A stretch of 17,721 bases of DNA from Bacteroidales bacterium (GCA_007132865.1 SLNU01000005.1:1-17721); one strand, 5' to 3'. Positions 1 to 7,006 are shown, counted from the stretch's first letter. Made by a program: numbers and translations. The notes: generated by a model not told the origin, from the letters alone.

Positions 1-91
1 CACGCAAAACACCGGTTTTTTCGAACTTTCTTTTCAGTTTCTTTAAAACCCGGTCAATGTTTTCACCTTCTTTAATGGGAACAATGATCAT
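1..91 (-). CDS. rpsU: 30S ribosomal protein S21, N-terminal part (cut by window edge)
   Basis: Reading the minus strand from an ATG at 91 gives 30 codons beginning MIIVPIKEGENIDRVLKKLK and continuing into a basic RKFEKTG stretch, which is the characteristic start of bacteroidete ribosomal protein S21. S21 is a small basic protein of the 30S subunit that helps position mRNA during initiation. Only the first half is present; the rest lies left of the window. A purine-rich GAGGAAA lies just upstream of the ATG, unusual here because most genes in the window lack a clear ribosome-binding site. A close consensus promoter sits about 60 bases upstream of the start. Identification rests on recognising the family by eye. 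Confidence 0.88.
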   Translation of the reverse strand, partial: MIIVPIKEGENIDRVLKKLKRKFEKTGVLR

Positions 92-150
92 GCTTTCCTC
101 TTTCTTTTATTATTGTGTAACTGATGGTCCTACTTTCCCAAACGGGGATG

Positions 151-181
151 CAAAGATAAAAAGAGTTTTTCAGAATTCAAA
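151..181 (-). promoter_or_regulatory. Predicted rpsU promoter, Bacteroidota type
   Basis: On the minus strand a TTTG (181-178) is followed by a 19-base spacer and TATCTTTG (158-151). This is an exact match to the Bacteroidota primary sigma consensus TTTG-N19-TAnnTTTG. Transcription would start around 144, leaving a leader of roughly 50 bases before the rpsU ATG at 91. The spacing and both boxes are seen directly; activity is inferred. Confidence 0.75.
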
Positions 182-203
182 AAGAAAAAGAAATTTGCAT
201 CAT

Positions 204-235
204 TTTGCCGGAGAACCCCAGGCGCAGCCGGCAAA
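204..235 (-). terminator. Hairpin after the small hypothetical gene (possible terminator)
   Basis: A perfect 8-bp inverted repeat, TTTGCCGG (204-211) and CCGGCAAA (228-235), with a 16-base loop lies 12 bases past the stop of the minus-strand gene ending at 248 and upstream of the rpsU promoter. No T-tract follows on the minus strand, so it is at best a weak intrinsic terminator; it could instead be an mRNA 3'-end stabiliser. Confidence 0.35.
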
Positions 236-247
236 GGCCAACGGACT

Positions 248-496
248 TTATTTCAAGAGGTCCGAAATATCCAGTTGGTTTTGGTAAATTTGCAAAACCT
301 CATCCAGGCTGAGGGTGTCAACCTTGTGGATCTTGTTGGCGGCCGGCACATAGAATACCTCGACGTAAAAGTCGCCCAAGGCAAATAGTTTGATGTGACA
401 ATGGAGGAAATCCCTGGAAGCCAGCTCACGCCCGCTCTCAAACACCTTGTACACCTTGCGGTCAAGCGGGGCATTTTCAAACATCTCTTTTGTCAT
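248..496 (-). CDS. Small conserved hypothetical protein (82 aa)
   Basis: An 82-residue cytoplasmic-looking protein with no signal peptide or membrane segment. It has mixed alpha/beta character: a central run of beta-like hydrophobic segments (HCHIKLFALGDFYVEVFYV, about residues 33-51) and a C-terminal helix with LSLDEVLQIY and LDISDLL. From memory it resembles a short hypothetical protein common in Bacteroidota genomes, but I cannot assign a function. It starts at an ATG at 496, diverges from pssA with only 41 bases between the two starts, and lies upstream of rpsU on the same strand, separated by a hairpin and the rpsU promoter. The coherent composition and clean intergenic spaces make it a believable gene. 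Confidence 0.7.
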   Translation of the reverse strand: MTKEMFENAPLDRKVYKVFESGRELASRDFLHCHIKLFALGDFYVEVFYVPAANKIHKVDTLSLDEVLQIYQNQLDISDLLK

Positions 497-537
497 GGCT
501 TTTGATTGTTACCCATTAAACCAATACGGACACGGTT

Positions 538-1302
538 ATGTTCAGCAAAAAACACATTCCAAACGCCATTACCCTGTTGAACCTGTTTTTGGGTTGCCTT
601 GCCGTAGTGGCTGCGCTGCAGGGGAGATTGGCCGATTCGGCCATCCTTATCCTGGTCTGCTCCCTGCTGGATTTTCTGGACGGCTTCGCCGCCCGTATCT
701 TCAGGGCGGGCTCCCCGCTCGGGCAGCAGCTGGACTCCCTGGCTGACCTGGTAAGTTTCGGACTGGCCCCGGCAGCCATCGTTTATTTCTATATGCTGAC
801 TGCAATCGGGGCTGAGGGGGCCATCGGGGCTGGCGCGGCCATCAGTGGATTGCTACGGCACCTGCCCCTGCTCGCCTTCCTGCTGGCGGTGTTCTCGGCC
901 CTTCGCCTTGGAATGTTCAACCTCGACACCAGGCAGCGGGAGGATTTCATCGGGCTGCCCACCCCTGCCAATGCGTTGTTTTTTATCTCCCTGCCCCTGG
1001 TTCTTGCCTTCGGGCCCGAAAGCGGGGTCATAACCGGATTGATCGAACGGCTGACCGGCAGTGTCTGGGCCATGCTGCTACTTACCCTTTTGTTCTCCTG
1101 GCTGCTGGTATCGCCCATCCGCATGTTCTCAATGAAATTCAAAGGTTTTAAGCCCGGGGAGAACATGGCCCGCTTCCTGTTCCTGGGAGGTTCCCTCTTG
1201 CTTGCAATAGTATTTTGGCTGCAGGCCCCTCCCCTGATTATGGTTTTTTACCTAATTTTGTCGCTGATCTTTCACTTTCACACCCTTACTTCCACCCAAT
1301 GA
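538..1302 (+). CDS. pssA: CDP-diacylglycerol--serine O-phosphatidyltransferase
   Basis: This integral membrane enzyme transfers phosphatidyl from CDP-diacylglycerol to serine, the committed step toward phosphatidylserine and phosphatidylethanolamine in the inner membrane. The CDP-alcohol phosphatidyltransferase signature DGxxARx8GxxxDxxxD is complete: D48 G49, A52 R53, G62, D66 and D70, with D45 just before it. The opening HIPNAITLLNLFLGCLA is typical of the PssA branch, as is FVSFGLAP-like sequence after the motif (LVSFGLAPA). Several hydrophobic segments follow through to residue 254, a normal length for the family. Its stop overlaps the purS start by four bases (ATGA at 1299-1302), so the two are probably translationally coupled. 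A PgsA-type paralogue is the alternative but fits less well. Confidence 0.93.
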   Translation: MFSKKHIPNAITLLNLFLGCLAVVAALQGRLADSAILILVCSLLDFLDGFAARIFRAGSPLGQQLDSLADLVSFGLAPAAIVYFYMLTAIGAEGAIGAGAAISGLLRHLPLLAFLLAVFSALRLGMFNLDTRQREDFIGLPTPANALFFISLPLVLAFGPESGVITGLIERLTGSVWAMLLLTLLFSWLLVSPIRMFSMKFKGFKPGENMARFLFLGGSLLLAIVFWLQAPPLIMVFYLILSLIFHFHTLTSTQ

Positions 1303-1550
1303 AGCTACGTGCAGAAATAAATGTAATGCCACTTAAGGCACTGTTAGACCCCCAGGGAAAGGCCATCTCGGCCAGCATGCAGAACCTGGGCCTTCCCGAA
1401 ATCACCAATGTCAGGATGGGAAAACACATCAGCCTCGAGCTTGAAGCCGAAAGCCGGGAAGTTGCCCGGGAAATGGTGGAGACCGCCTGTAAAAAACTCC
1501 TTGCCAACCCCATCATGGAGTATTATGAATTTGAATTGTTCGGGGACTGA
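1299..1550 (+). CDS. purS: Phosphoribosylformylglycinamidine synthase subunit PurS
   Basis: An 83-residue protein beginning MKLRAEINVMPLKALLDPQG, with the family landmarks LDPQGKAI, a central NVRMGKHISLELEA and C-terminal LLANPIMEYYEFEL. PurS bridges PurL and the glutaminase PurQ in the three-subunit form of FGAM synthase, the fourth step of purine synthesis; it is not catalytic itself. The start is the ATG in the ATGA overlap with pssA. An upstream in-frame start at 1215 lies inside the pssA coding region and is not credible. Its presence implies small PurL and separate PurQ elsewhere, unlike the single long PurL found in many bacteria, including many Bacteroidota. Confidence 0.9.
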   Translation: MKLRAEINVMPLKALLDPQGKAISASMQNLGLPEITNVRMGKHISLELEAESREVAREMVETACKKLLANPIMEYYEFELFGD

Positions 1551-1558
1551 CCCGGTGA

Positions 1559-1921
1559 ATGGCTGAATTGCACCAGACAGGAAAGAAGGGCGAGGAGCTG
1601 GCATTGCAGCACCTTCGCCTGGAGGGCTACGAGATATTGGAAACCAATTGGCATTCCAGCCACAGGGAAGTGGACATCATCGCCAGGCTCGATGAATTCC
1701 TGGTCGTCGTGGAAGTGAAGACCAGGACCACCTCAAGGTTTGGCGAGCCGGAAAGCTTTGTAAACAAAACCAAGCAAAAACACCTGATCCGGGCTGCCAA
1801 CCATTACCTGCTCAAGCACCGGCTTGACCTGGAGGTCAGGTTCGATATCATTTCCGTGGTGATCGACCAGGAGGATGCCCGCCTGAACCATATCCCGGGG
1901 GCCTTCTCCCCCGGGCTATGA
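1559..1921 (+). CDS. yraN: YraN/UPF0102 family protein (predicted endonuclease-like fold)
   Basis: A 120-residue soluble protein of the UPF0102 family, which has a restriction-endonuclease-like fold. The sequence shows the N-terminal TGKKGEELALQHL helix, then R36-E37-V-D39-I-I and E52-V-K54-T-R, forming the expected E/D...ExK acidic-lysine active-site pattern, and a C-terminal RFDIISVVI strand. Length is normal. Biological role is not established; a nuclease role in DNA processing is a family-level guess. It begins 8 bases after purS and is likely the last gene of the pssA-purS-yraN operon. Its stop codon (1919-1921) lies right at the edge of a six-unit tandem repeat that separates it from the convergent protease gene. 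Confidence 0.87.
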   Translation: MAELHQTGKKGEELALQHLRLEGYEILETNWHSSHREVDIIARLDEFLVVVEVKTRTTSRFGEPESFVNKTKQKHLIRAANHYLLKHRLDLEVRFDIISVVIDQEDARLNHIPGAFSPGL

Positions 1922-1997
1922 TCCGGCTGCCCTTCAGAATTGCCAATTAGAACTGCCCTTCAGGATCGCCCTTTCGAGCTGCCCTTCAGAATTGCCC
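1920..1997. repeat. Six tandem 13-bp units filling a convergent junction
   Basis: Read on the minus strand, 1997-1920 splits without gaps into six 13-mers: GGGCAATTCTGAA, GGGCAGCTCGAAA, GGGCGATCCTGAA, GGGCAGTTCTAAT, TGGCAATTCTGAA and GGGCAGCCGGATC. The consensus is about GGGCARTTCTGAA. Alternate units are more alike, giving a secondary 26-bp period (CTGCCCTTCAG(A/G)AT(T/C)GCC at 1927, 1953 and 1979). The array spans 78 bases from the yraN stop codon to one base before the stop of the convergent protease gene. No T-tract hairpin is apparent, so a function as terminator is only a guess. Confidence 0.85.
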
Positions 1998-1998
1998 T

Positions 1999-4900
1999 CT
2001 AAGGTTGCCTGGCCCGGTCGGGATAGGGAGGCACGGGGTGGATCCGCTGTTCATAATCCTTCATCCGCTCAAGGGCTTCTTCAATGGCGCGGTTCAACTG
2101 ATCATCAATTCCTTCGAACTCCCGTGCCGGGTCGTTCTCCAGGTAAATATCCGGCTCTACGCCGATGCCTTCAATGATCCAGTTCTGACCTTCTATGTCA
2201 TAGGGTGCAAACTCAGGCTTTGAGAGGGTTCCCCCGTCAATAAAGGGCAGGGATCCCCGTATGCCGACCACCCCCCCCCAAGAGGTCGTGCCGATCAGGG
2301 GCCCGAGTTCCAGCATCTGGAACTGGAAAGGGAAAAGATCTCCGTCGGATGCGGAATACTTATCAATCAGGCAGATCTTGGGACCAAGATGGATCTGTGC
2401 AGGGCGTGTGCCAGGGACGGTATTCCGGGCCATGGACAAACCGGTCAGCTCTCTGGAAAGCCGTTCGATCAGCATCGGGGAAACATTTCCTCCCCCGTTC
2501 CCGCGCACATCGATGATCAGGGCTTCCTTGCGCAGCTGCGGATAGAAATGCTTCACAAACTCATTGAGTCCGCCCGGCCCCATGTCTGGTACATGCAAAT
2601 AACCCACCCGTCCGTCTGTTGCCTCATTCACCTTGCGGATATTTTCCTGCACCCAGTTGTAATAATACAGATCGGATTCATCGGCGATGGGCACGACAAT
2701 GACCATGCGGCTTCCCTGGTTTTGGGGCCGGCTGTTCAGTGTCAATTCTACTTGCTGCCCGGCTGTCCCCATTAGCGATTCGTATATATTGGCCATTTCG
2801 TTGGTGGGGCGGCCATTAACGGCAATGATGTAATCTCCTTCGTTTGCATCCACCCCCAGTTCGGTCAGCGGGGAACGCCTGGAGTCAACCCAGTTCTCTC
2901 CCTGCAGGATGCGGTCTATGCGGTAATACCCGGATTGGTGGTGGCTGAGCTCCGCCCCCAGCAGTCCCATGTTCACCCGGTCAACCGAAGGCACATCCCC
3001 GGCGCCCACGTAGGCATGCCCCACGTTAAGTTCTCCGACCAGCTCACCCAGCACATAGGTCAGGTCGAGGCGGTGGTTCACATGGTCGACCAGGGGCAGG
3101 TATTTTTCACGCATCGCTTCCCAGTCCACCCCATGCATATTGGGGGCATAAAAGAAATCACGCATCTGCCGCCAGGTCTCGTGGTAGATCTGCTGCCACT
3201 CCTCCCGGAAATTCACCCGCAGCTTCATATTGGAAAGGTCAACCGGGTCGCTGACCGAAAACGGGGCACGCGGCAGGTCAATAACAGAATACCGGTTCCT
3301 GCCGGCCACAACCATCATTTTCTTCCTGTCGGGACTTAACTGGTAGCCATTCACATCGGCCAGTTTGGTTTCCTTGCGGTCCTTCATATGGTAAACCATC
3401 AGGGCCGTCGAGGTATCCCCAAAGCCCCGGCGAAGGTAAAACACCTGGTCACCGGCCACCTGTATGTTGAAATAGTTTGAAACGGAAACCGGCAGCACGG
3501 CAATGCGGTTCTTGATGTTCTCCCGGTCAATCAGTATGTTTAACGACCCGTCGTTCTGGTCTCCCCCGGATCCTCTTTGTGATGTGCGTCCCGCGGAGCT
3601 GCCGGCCTCTTCGGCATCTTCACCTGTCGACACCTCGTCATTCTGGTGTTCCAGGAAGGAGGGCACGTCGGCCCGCAGCGTGACAAAATATATGCGGCCC
3701 ATATCGGTATAGGCATGGTTCCATTCCGTGCGGCTGTATATCGGGTTAAAGTCACGGTTGGATACAAAGAAGAGGTATTTCCCCTTGTCACAGAACGTCC
3801 CTCCCGATGAAGCGTACCACCCGTCGGTCACGGGAAACCCATCCCCGGTTTGCGTATCATAGACAAAAATCCTGGAATAATGTTCCGTTTCCGGTCTGGT
3901 GTAGGTAATCCATCGACTGTCAGGCGACCAGTCGTATTGTCCGATTTCGCCGGACTCGGCCTGGTCTACGATTGTGACCCGCCGATTGTCCACATCCACA
4001 TATTGCAGCCGGAGCATTTTATCTGACCACATGATTCTTTTTGAGTCGGGGGACCAGTTCAGGCCGTATTTATATGTATCCGCGCCGGAAGTAATCTGCA
4101 CCGCCTCCCCGCTGCCATCCTGGGGCACGATATAGACCTCATCCTCCCCGCTGGCATCCGAGACATAGGCAATGAATTTGCCATTGGGTGACCAGGTAGC
4201 ATTTCGCTCATGCACCCCTGAAGTAGCCGTAAGGTTTCTAGTAATGCCGCTTTTTACCGGCACGCTCCAGACATCCCCCCGGGCGCTGAAGGCAATCCGG
4301 CTGCCATCAGATGCGAGGGAGGCACCCCGGATCATGTCGCTTGCATCTTTCATCTGATCGCGCCCAGAGGCGAAGTCCTCGGCAATGCGCACCTGGATGC
4401 GACGGGCACTTTCGCTCTGCAGGTCGAACGCATACAGGTGACCCCCGTTCTCAAACACGATGGTTCCGGTGCCCAGAGAAGGGAACTTGACGTCAAAGTC
4501 CTCAAAGTGCGTCAGCTTCCGGGTGGATCCTGCGTTCATGTCGTAGACGAACAGGTTCATCCGCCCGTCCCTGTCCGACAAAAAATACACCAAATCACCC
4601 ACCCACATCGGGAAGATGTCCTGGCTTTTATTCTGCGTCAGGTTGCGGGTGCTGCGGTCTGACAGGTCGTGCAGCCAGAGGTCGTCTGCCATGCCTCCCT
4701 GGTAGTATTTCCAGGTACGGAACTCACGGAAGACCCGGTTGTATACAAAACGCTGCCCATCAGGAGAGTAACTAATCCACCCGCCTTCAGGCACAGGGAT
4801 CTGCCCGGGCAGTCCCCCGTTCACATTGACCAGGTACAATCCCCCCTTGAAGGAATTGAAGGCACGTTTGCGGGAGCGGAAAATAATCGTTTCATCGTCG

Positions 4901-5283
4901 CGCCAGCCCATCACGATGTTGTTGGGGCCCATGCGGTCTGATAAGTCATCCCGGGAAAGGGTCGCCGTATAGGTTAGTCGGATGGGCACGCCGCCTTCGG
5001 CCGGCATGACATATACCTCCGTATTGCCGTCATACTGGCCCGTAAAGGCAATCTTGCTGCCATCCGGACTGAAACGTGCGAACATCTCGTAACCCGGATG
5101 ACTGGTCAGCCTCCGTGCCAGTCCGCCACCGAGATCTACAGTATAAAGATCCCCGGCATAGGAGAACACAACCTGGTCCCCGTGCGTGGCCGGAAACCGC
5201 ATCAGACGGGCCTCGCCGGTGGTTTCGCCCATGGCTGAGAATGCCATGCCCAGGGCCATAAAGAACAAAACAAGTTTTTGCAT
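1999..5283 (-). CDS. Exported tricorn protease homologue (S41 family)
   Basis: A 1094-residue protein with a signal peptide (MQKLVLFFMALGMAFSAMG) and the tricorn architecture. N-terminal beta-propeller repeats of the SPDG/WSPN type fill roughly residues 30-520. A low-complexity acidic/Gly-Ser linker follows near 545-580, then a helical C1 region, a PDZ domain about 770-860, and a C-terminal S41 peptidase core. Candidate catalytic residues are H756 (in LNVGHAYVG), S979-D980 (in YSASDGDLF) and E1038 (in IEGIGVEPD), matching tricorn H746, S965-D966 and E1023; the residue before the His is Gly rather than Ser. It probably degrades peptides in the periplasm. The ATG at 5283 is chosen because it gives a clean signal peptide; an in-frame extension to 5517 has low-complexity, non-family sequence. 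It converges with yraN and diverges from the peroxiredoxin. Confidence 0.9.
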   Translation of the reverse strand: MQKLVLFFMALGMAFSAMGETTGEARLMRFPATHGDQVVFSYAGDLYTVDLGGGLARRLTSHPGYEMFARFSPDGSKIAFTGQYDGNTEVYVMPAEGGVPIRLTYTATLSRDDLSDRMGPNNIVMGWRDDETIIFRSRKRAFNSFKGGLYLVNVNGGLPGQIPVPEGGWISYSPDGQRFVYNRVFREFRTWKYYQGGMADDLWLHDLSDRSTRNLTQNKSQDIFPMWVGDLVYFLSDRDGRMNLFVYDMNAGSTRKLTHFEDFDVKFPSLGTGTIVFENGGHLYAFDLQSESARRIQVRIAEDFASGRDQMKDASDMIRGASLASDGSRIAFSARGDVWSVPVKSGITRNLTATSGVHERNATWSPNGKFIAYVSDASGEDEVYIVPQDGSGEAVQITSGADTYKYGLNWSPDSKRIMWSDKMLRLQYVDVDNRRVTIVDQAESGEIGQYDWSPDSRWITYTRPETEHYSRIFVYDTQTGDGFPVTDGWYASSGGTFCDKGKYLFFVSNRDFNPIYSRTEWNHAYTDMGRIYFVTLRADVPSFLEHQNDEVSTGEDAEEAGSSAGRTSQRGSGGDQNDGSLNILIDRENIKNRIAVLPVSVSNYFNIQVAGDQVFYLRRGFGDTSTALMVYHMKDRKETKLADVNGYQLSPDRKKMMVVAGRNRYSVIDLPRAPFSVSDPVDLSNMKLRVNFREEWQQIYHETWRQMRDFFYAPNMHGVDWEAMREKYLPLVDHVNHRLDLTYVLGELVGELNVGHAYVGAGDVPSVDRVNMGLLGAELSHHQSGYYRIDRILQGENWVDSRRSPLTELGVDANEGDYIIAVNGRPTNEMANIYESLMGTAGQQVELTLNSRPQNQGSRMVIVVPIADESDLYYYNWVQENIRKVNEATDGRVGYLHVPDMGPGGLNEFVKHFYPQLRKEALIIDVRGNGGGNVSPMLIERLSRELTGLSMARNTVPGTRPAQIHLGPKICLIDKYSASDGDLFPFQFQMLELGPLIGTTSWGGVVGIRGSLPFIDGGTLSKPEFAPYDIEGQNWIIEGIGVEPDIYLENDPAREFEGIDDQLNRAIEEALERMKDYEQRIHPVPPYPDRARQP

Positions 5284-5304
5284 AGTAATCTGGATTTTGG
5301 ATGA

Positions 5305-5333
5305 AAAAATTATACTCGAATGATATTGCCAAA
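5305..5333 (-). promoter_or_regulatory. Candidate promoter for the tricorn homologue
   Basis: On the minus strand TTTG (5333-5330) is followed by a 17-base spacer and TAATTTTT (5312-5305), one mismatch from TAnnTTTG. Transcription would begin about 15 bases before the ATG at 5283. A second -7-like box, TATTTTTG (5429-5422), is an exact box match but lacks a clear upstream TTTG and would give a leader of about 130 bases. I cannot decide between them. Confidence 0.35.
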
Positions 5334-5386
5334 CCGTACGTCTCCCGCCCTGGCCGGTCGAATTGTAAGTATACGCCCGCCCGGCT

Positions 5387-5418
5387 GGCCGGGATCCCGG
5401 GACATGGTGTTCCCGGCC
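5387..5418. repeat. GC-rich inverted repeat in the divergent spacer
   Basis: GGCCGGGA (5387-5394) pairs perfectly with TCCCGGCC (5411-5418) around a 16-base loop, and contains an internal 12-bp palindrome CCGGGATCCCGG at 5389-5400. It lies between the tricorn homologue and peroxiredoxin starts. If the upstream minus-strand promoter at 5422-5429 is used, it would form a hairpin at the very 5' end of the protease mRNA; otherwise it may be an operator or an old terminator. Confidence 0.45.
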
Positions 5419-5515
5419 GGACAAAAATAAACCTTTCGAATTATTTAAAAAAAGATATTTTTCTTTATTAAAAACAATAGCGCCGTCCGGCTTGTTACGT
5501 TCATTGAAAACAATC

Positions 5516-5533
5516 AACCTGCGAAGGCAGGTT
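5516..5533 (+). promoter_or_regulatory. Leader hairpin upstream of the peroxiredoxin
   Basis: AACCTGC (5516-5522) and GCAGGTT (5527-5533) form a perfect 7-bp stem with a 4-base loop, followed by TTATTTTAT, 32 bases before the peroxiredoxin ATG. It has the shape of a small terminator or attenuator, or of a 5'-end stabiliser. A weak plus-strand promoter, TTTC-N18-TATTTTTC (5434-5463), lies upstream and would place this hairpin in the leader. The structure is seen; the role is a guess. Confidence 0.4.
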
Positions 5534-5565
5534 TTATTTTATAATCGAAAAACACAACAATTGAT

Positions 5566-6261
5566 ATGGAAGAAAAAATCAATGTACAGGAAGAACCGAT
5601 CCGAATGCCCCTGATCGGCGACCCGGCCCCGGCTTTCCGGGCCAAGACCACGATGGGGGAATTGAATTTCCCGCAAGACTACAAAGGCAAATGGGTCATC
5701 CTTTTCAGCCACCCGGCCGATTTCACGCCGGTCTGCACCACCGAGTTCATGACCTTTGCCTATATGCAGGAGGAGTTCCGGGCGCTGAACACCGAGCTGA
5801 TCGGCTTGTCGATCGACAGCATTTACGCCCACATTGCCTGGCTGCGAACCATCAAGGAAAAGATCGAATACAAGGGCATGAAAAACATCGAGGTGATGTT
5901 CCCGGTGATCGAGGACCTGAAGATGGATGTATCCAAGAAATTCGGCATGCTGCAGCCCAATGCATCCACCACCCAAGCCGTCAGGGCCGTCTTCATCATG
6001 GACCCCGAAGCCAAAGTACGCGCCATCCTTTATTACCCACTGAGTACCGGCCGCAATATGGATGAGATCAAACGCATGGTCATCGCCATGCAAAAGGCCG
6101 ACAAGGAGCAGATCGCGACCCCGGCCAACTGGCAGCCCGGGGAGGACGTCATTATTCCGCCTCCCGGATCCTGTGGCACGGCCAAGGAACGCGTGGAAAG
6201 CAAGGACGAGGATCAGTACTGTCTGGACTGGTTCATGTGTTTCCGCAGGGAGAAAAAATAA
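5566..6261 (+). CDS. Peroxiredoxin, Prx6/1-Cys-like type with C-terminal cysteines
   Basis: A 231-residue cytoplasmic thiol peroxidase that reduces hydrogen peroxide and organic peroxides. The active-site motif HPADFTPVCTTEF carries the peroxidatic C57, with T54 and P50. The body follows the Prx6 pattern (IGLSIDSIYAHIAWL, FPVIEDLKMDVSKKFGML, AVFIMDPEAKVRAILYYPLSTGRNMDEI), and the length of about 230 includes the extended C-terminal arm of that class. The arm adds C203, C219 and C225, as in the archaeal-type thermophile peroxiredoxins whose C-terminal Cys act as resolving residues, so despite the 1-Cys class it may form disulfides. It is apparently monocistronic: divergent from the protease and followed by a strong terminator. 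No peroxide-regulator site was recognised. Confidence 0.93.
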   Translation: MEEKINVQEEPIRMPLIGDPAPAFRAKTTMGELNFPQDYKGKWVILFSHPADFTPVCTTEFMTFAYMQEEFRALNTELIGLSIDSIYAHIAWLRTIKEKIEYKGMKNIEVMFPVIEDLKMDVSKKFGMLQPNASTTQAVRAVFIMDPEAKVRAILYYPLSTGRNMDEIKRMVIAMQKADKEQIATPANWQPGEDVIIPPPGSCGTAKERVESKDEDQYCLDWFMCFRREKK

Positions 6262-6283
6262 TCTACTGGATTTAAGATTTTAC

Positions 6284-6321
6284 AAAAAGCTGCTGAGCTC
6301 ACCCCCAGCGGCTTTTTTTTT
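6284..6321 (+). terminator. Intrinsic terminator after the peroxiredoxin
   Basis: AAAAAGCTGCTG (6284-6295) pairs with CAGCGGCTTTTT (6306-6317) with one T-G wobble and a 10-base loop, and the T-run continues to 6321. It begins 22 bases after the peroxiredoxin stop. The flanking A and T runs make it potentially bidirectional. Confidence 0.8.
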
Positions 6322-6343
6322 GCTGGTCCCTGTCGCCGATCCA

Positions 6344-6365
6344 CCGGGCCCATAAACCGGCCCGG
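6344..6365. repeat. GC-rich inverted repeat beyond the terminator
   Basis: CCGGGCC (6344-6350) and GGCCCGG (6359-6365) form a perfect 7-bp stem around an 8-base loop. The right arm continues into GGCCCGGATCCCGG (6359-6372), which differs by one base from GGCCGGGATCCCGG at 5387-5400 on the other side of the peroxiredoxin gene. Function unknown. The remainder of the space to 6492 is AT-rich and holds only a poor promoter-like box (TATATTTA at 6433-6440). Confidence 0.4.
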
Positions 6366-6492
6366 ATCCCGGTTCTGCAGATGTTTGTTTAAAAAAAAAG
6401 CCCAAAGGCATGCTTCGGTTAAAAAATGTTAATATATTTACGTATTGATTGTTGTGGTCTGATTATTAAAAATCCCTTAAATCGATAGGCTT

Positions 6493-6930
6493 ATGAGAAA
6501 AACCTACATTCTTTTTCTGATCGTTTTTGCCGTTGCCCAGACCCAGGCTGCCGACAGAAGCACGTTCCATCTTGATGAGGCAAGGATCCAAACTGAGCTG
6601 GAAGGACTCAACCAACTAGAGGATTACCTTTTGACATCAGAGGCCACCCTGGCATCCATGACAGAGGAAAACCACTTTTTACTAAGCCATTTACGAACCG
6701 GCTCCGCTGACCTTGGACTGCTGATGGGCCTGAACGAACCGCCACTCGGAATATCCAGCTTCCTCTGGGGATTTTGCCTTGGCCTGCCCGGCCTCGCCAT
6801 CGTTTACTTTGTCGCGGATGACAGTGATGAGACCAGGAAAGCCCTTTGGGGCTGCGTGGCAGGCGGCCTGCTTTATACGGTCGTATACGTAGCATGGTGG
6901 GCGCTCTGGAGTACAGCCACGGTATATTAA
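6493..6930 (+). CDS. Small signal-peptide membrane protein with HLD motif, TM2-like
   Basis: A 145-residue protein with a signal peptide (about 1-20, ending TQAAD), a short extracytoplasmic helix-forming stretch, and two C-terminal hydrophobic segments (about 84-108 and 117-141) joined by a short acidic turn. The mature N-terminus, FHLDEARIQTELEG..DYL, aligns by eye with YHLDHAAVDQMFEQ..DYL of the TM2 protein at 9811-10233, so the two appear to be relatives flanking the same cluster. The TM pair here lacks the clear GIHRxYLG signature of TM2, so it is a divergent or degenerate relative. Separated by 107 bases from the LolA-like gene downstream, it may be the first gene of that cluster. Function unknown. 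Confidence 0.75.
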   Translation: MRKTYILFLIVFAVAQTQAADRSTFHLDEARIQTELEGLNQLEDYLLTSEATLASMTEENHFLLSHLRTGSADLGLLMGLNEPPLGISSFLWGFCLGLPGLAIVYFVADDSDETRKALWGCVAGGLLYTVVYVAWWALWSTATVY

Positions 6931-6978
6931 CAAGTACACACACATTGTTTTTTTTTAACGGGAATCCGCATCCCGGCC

Positions 6979-7006
6979 CTTGCCTGTCAGGTTTTCGGCA
7001 GGCAAG
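6979..7006 (+). promoter_or_regulatory. Hairpin just upstream of module A
   Basis: CTTGCCTGTC (6979-6988) pairs with GGCAGGCAAG (6997-7006), ten pairs with one T-G wobble and an 8-base loop, followed by AGGTATTTTAT. It lies 32 bases before the ATG of the LolA-like gene and 49 after the preceding gene. It could be a weak terminator separating the two genes, a processing site, or a leader structure for module A. No consensus promoter was seen in this 107-base space. Confidence 0.45.

Noticed and set aside
57..287. 76-codon plus-strand open frame over the rpsU start
   Set aside because: It runs antisense to rpsU and its promoter and shows no protein-like features.
1920..1997. CRISPR array
   Set aside because: Units are 13 bp, contiguous and degenerate, with no spacers and no cas genes nearby.
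5284..5517. In-frame N-terminal extension of the tricorn homologue
   Set aside because: The extra 78 residues are low-complexity and unlike the family; the ATG at 5283 gives a proper signal peptide, and the extension contains promoter-like boxes and an inverted repeat.
5539..6093. 184-codon open frame opposite the peroxiredoxin
   Set aside because: His/Asp/Gly-rich antisense product covering a clearly real gene.
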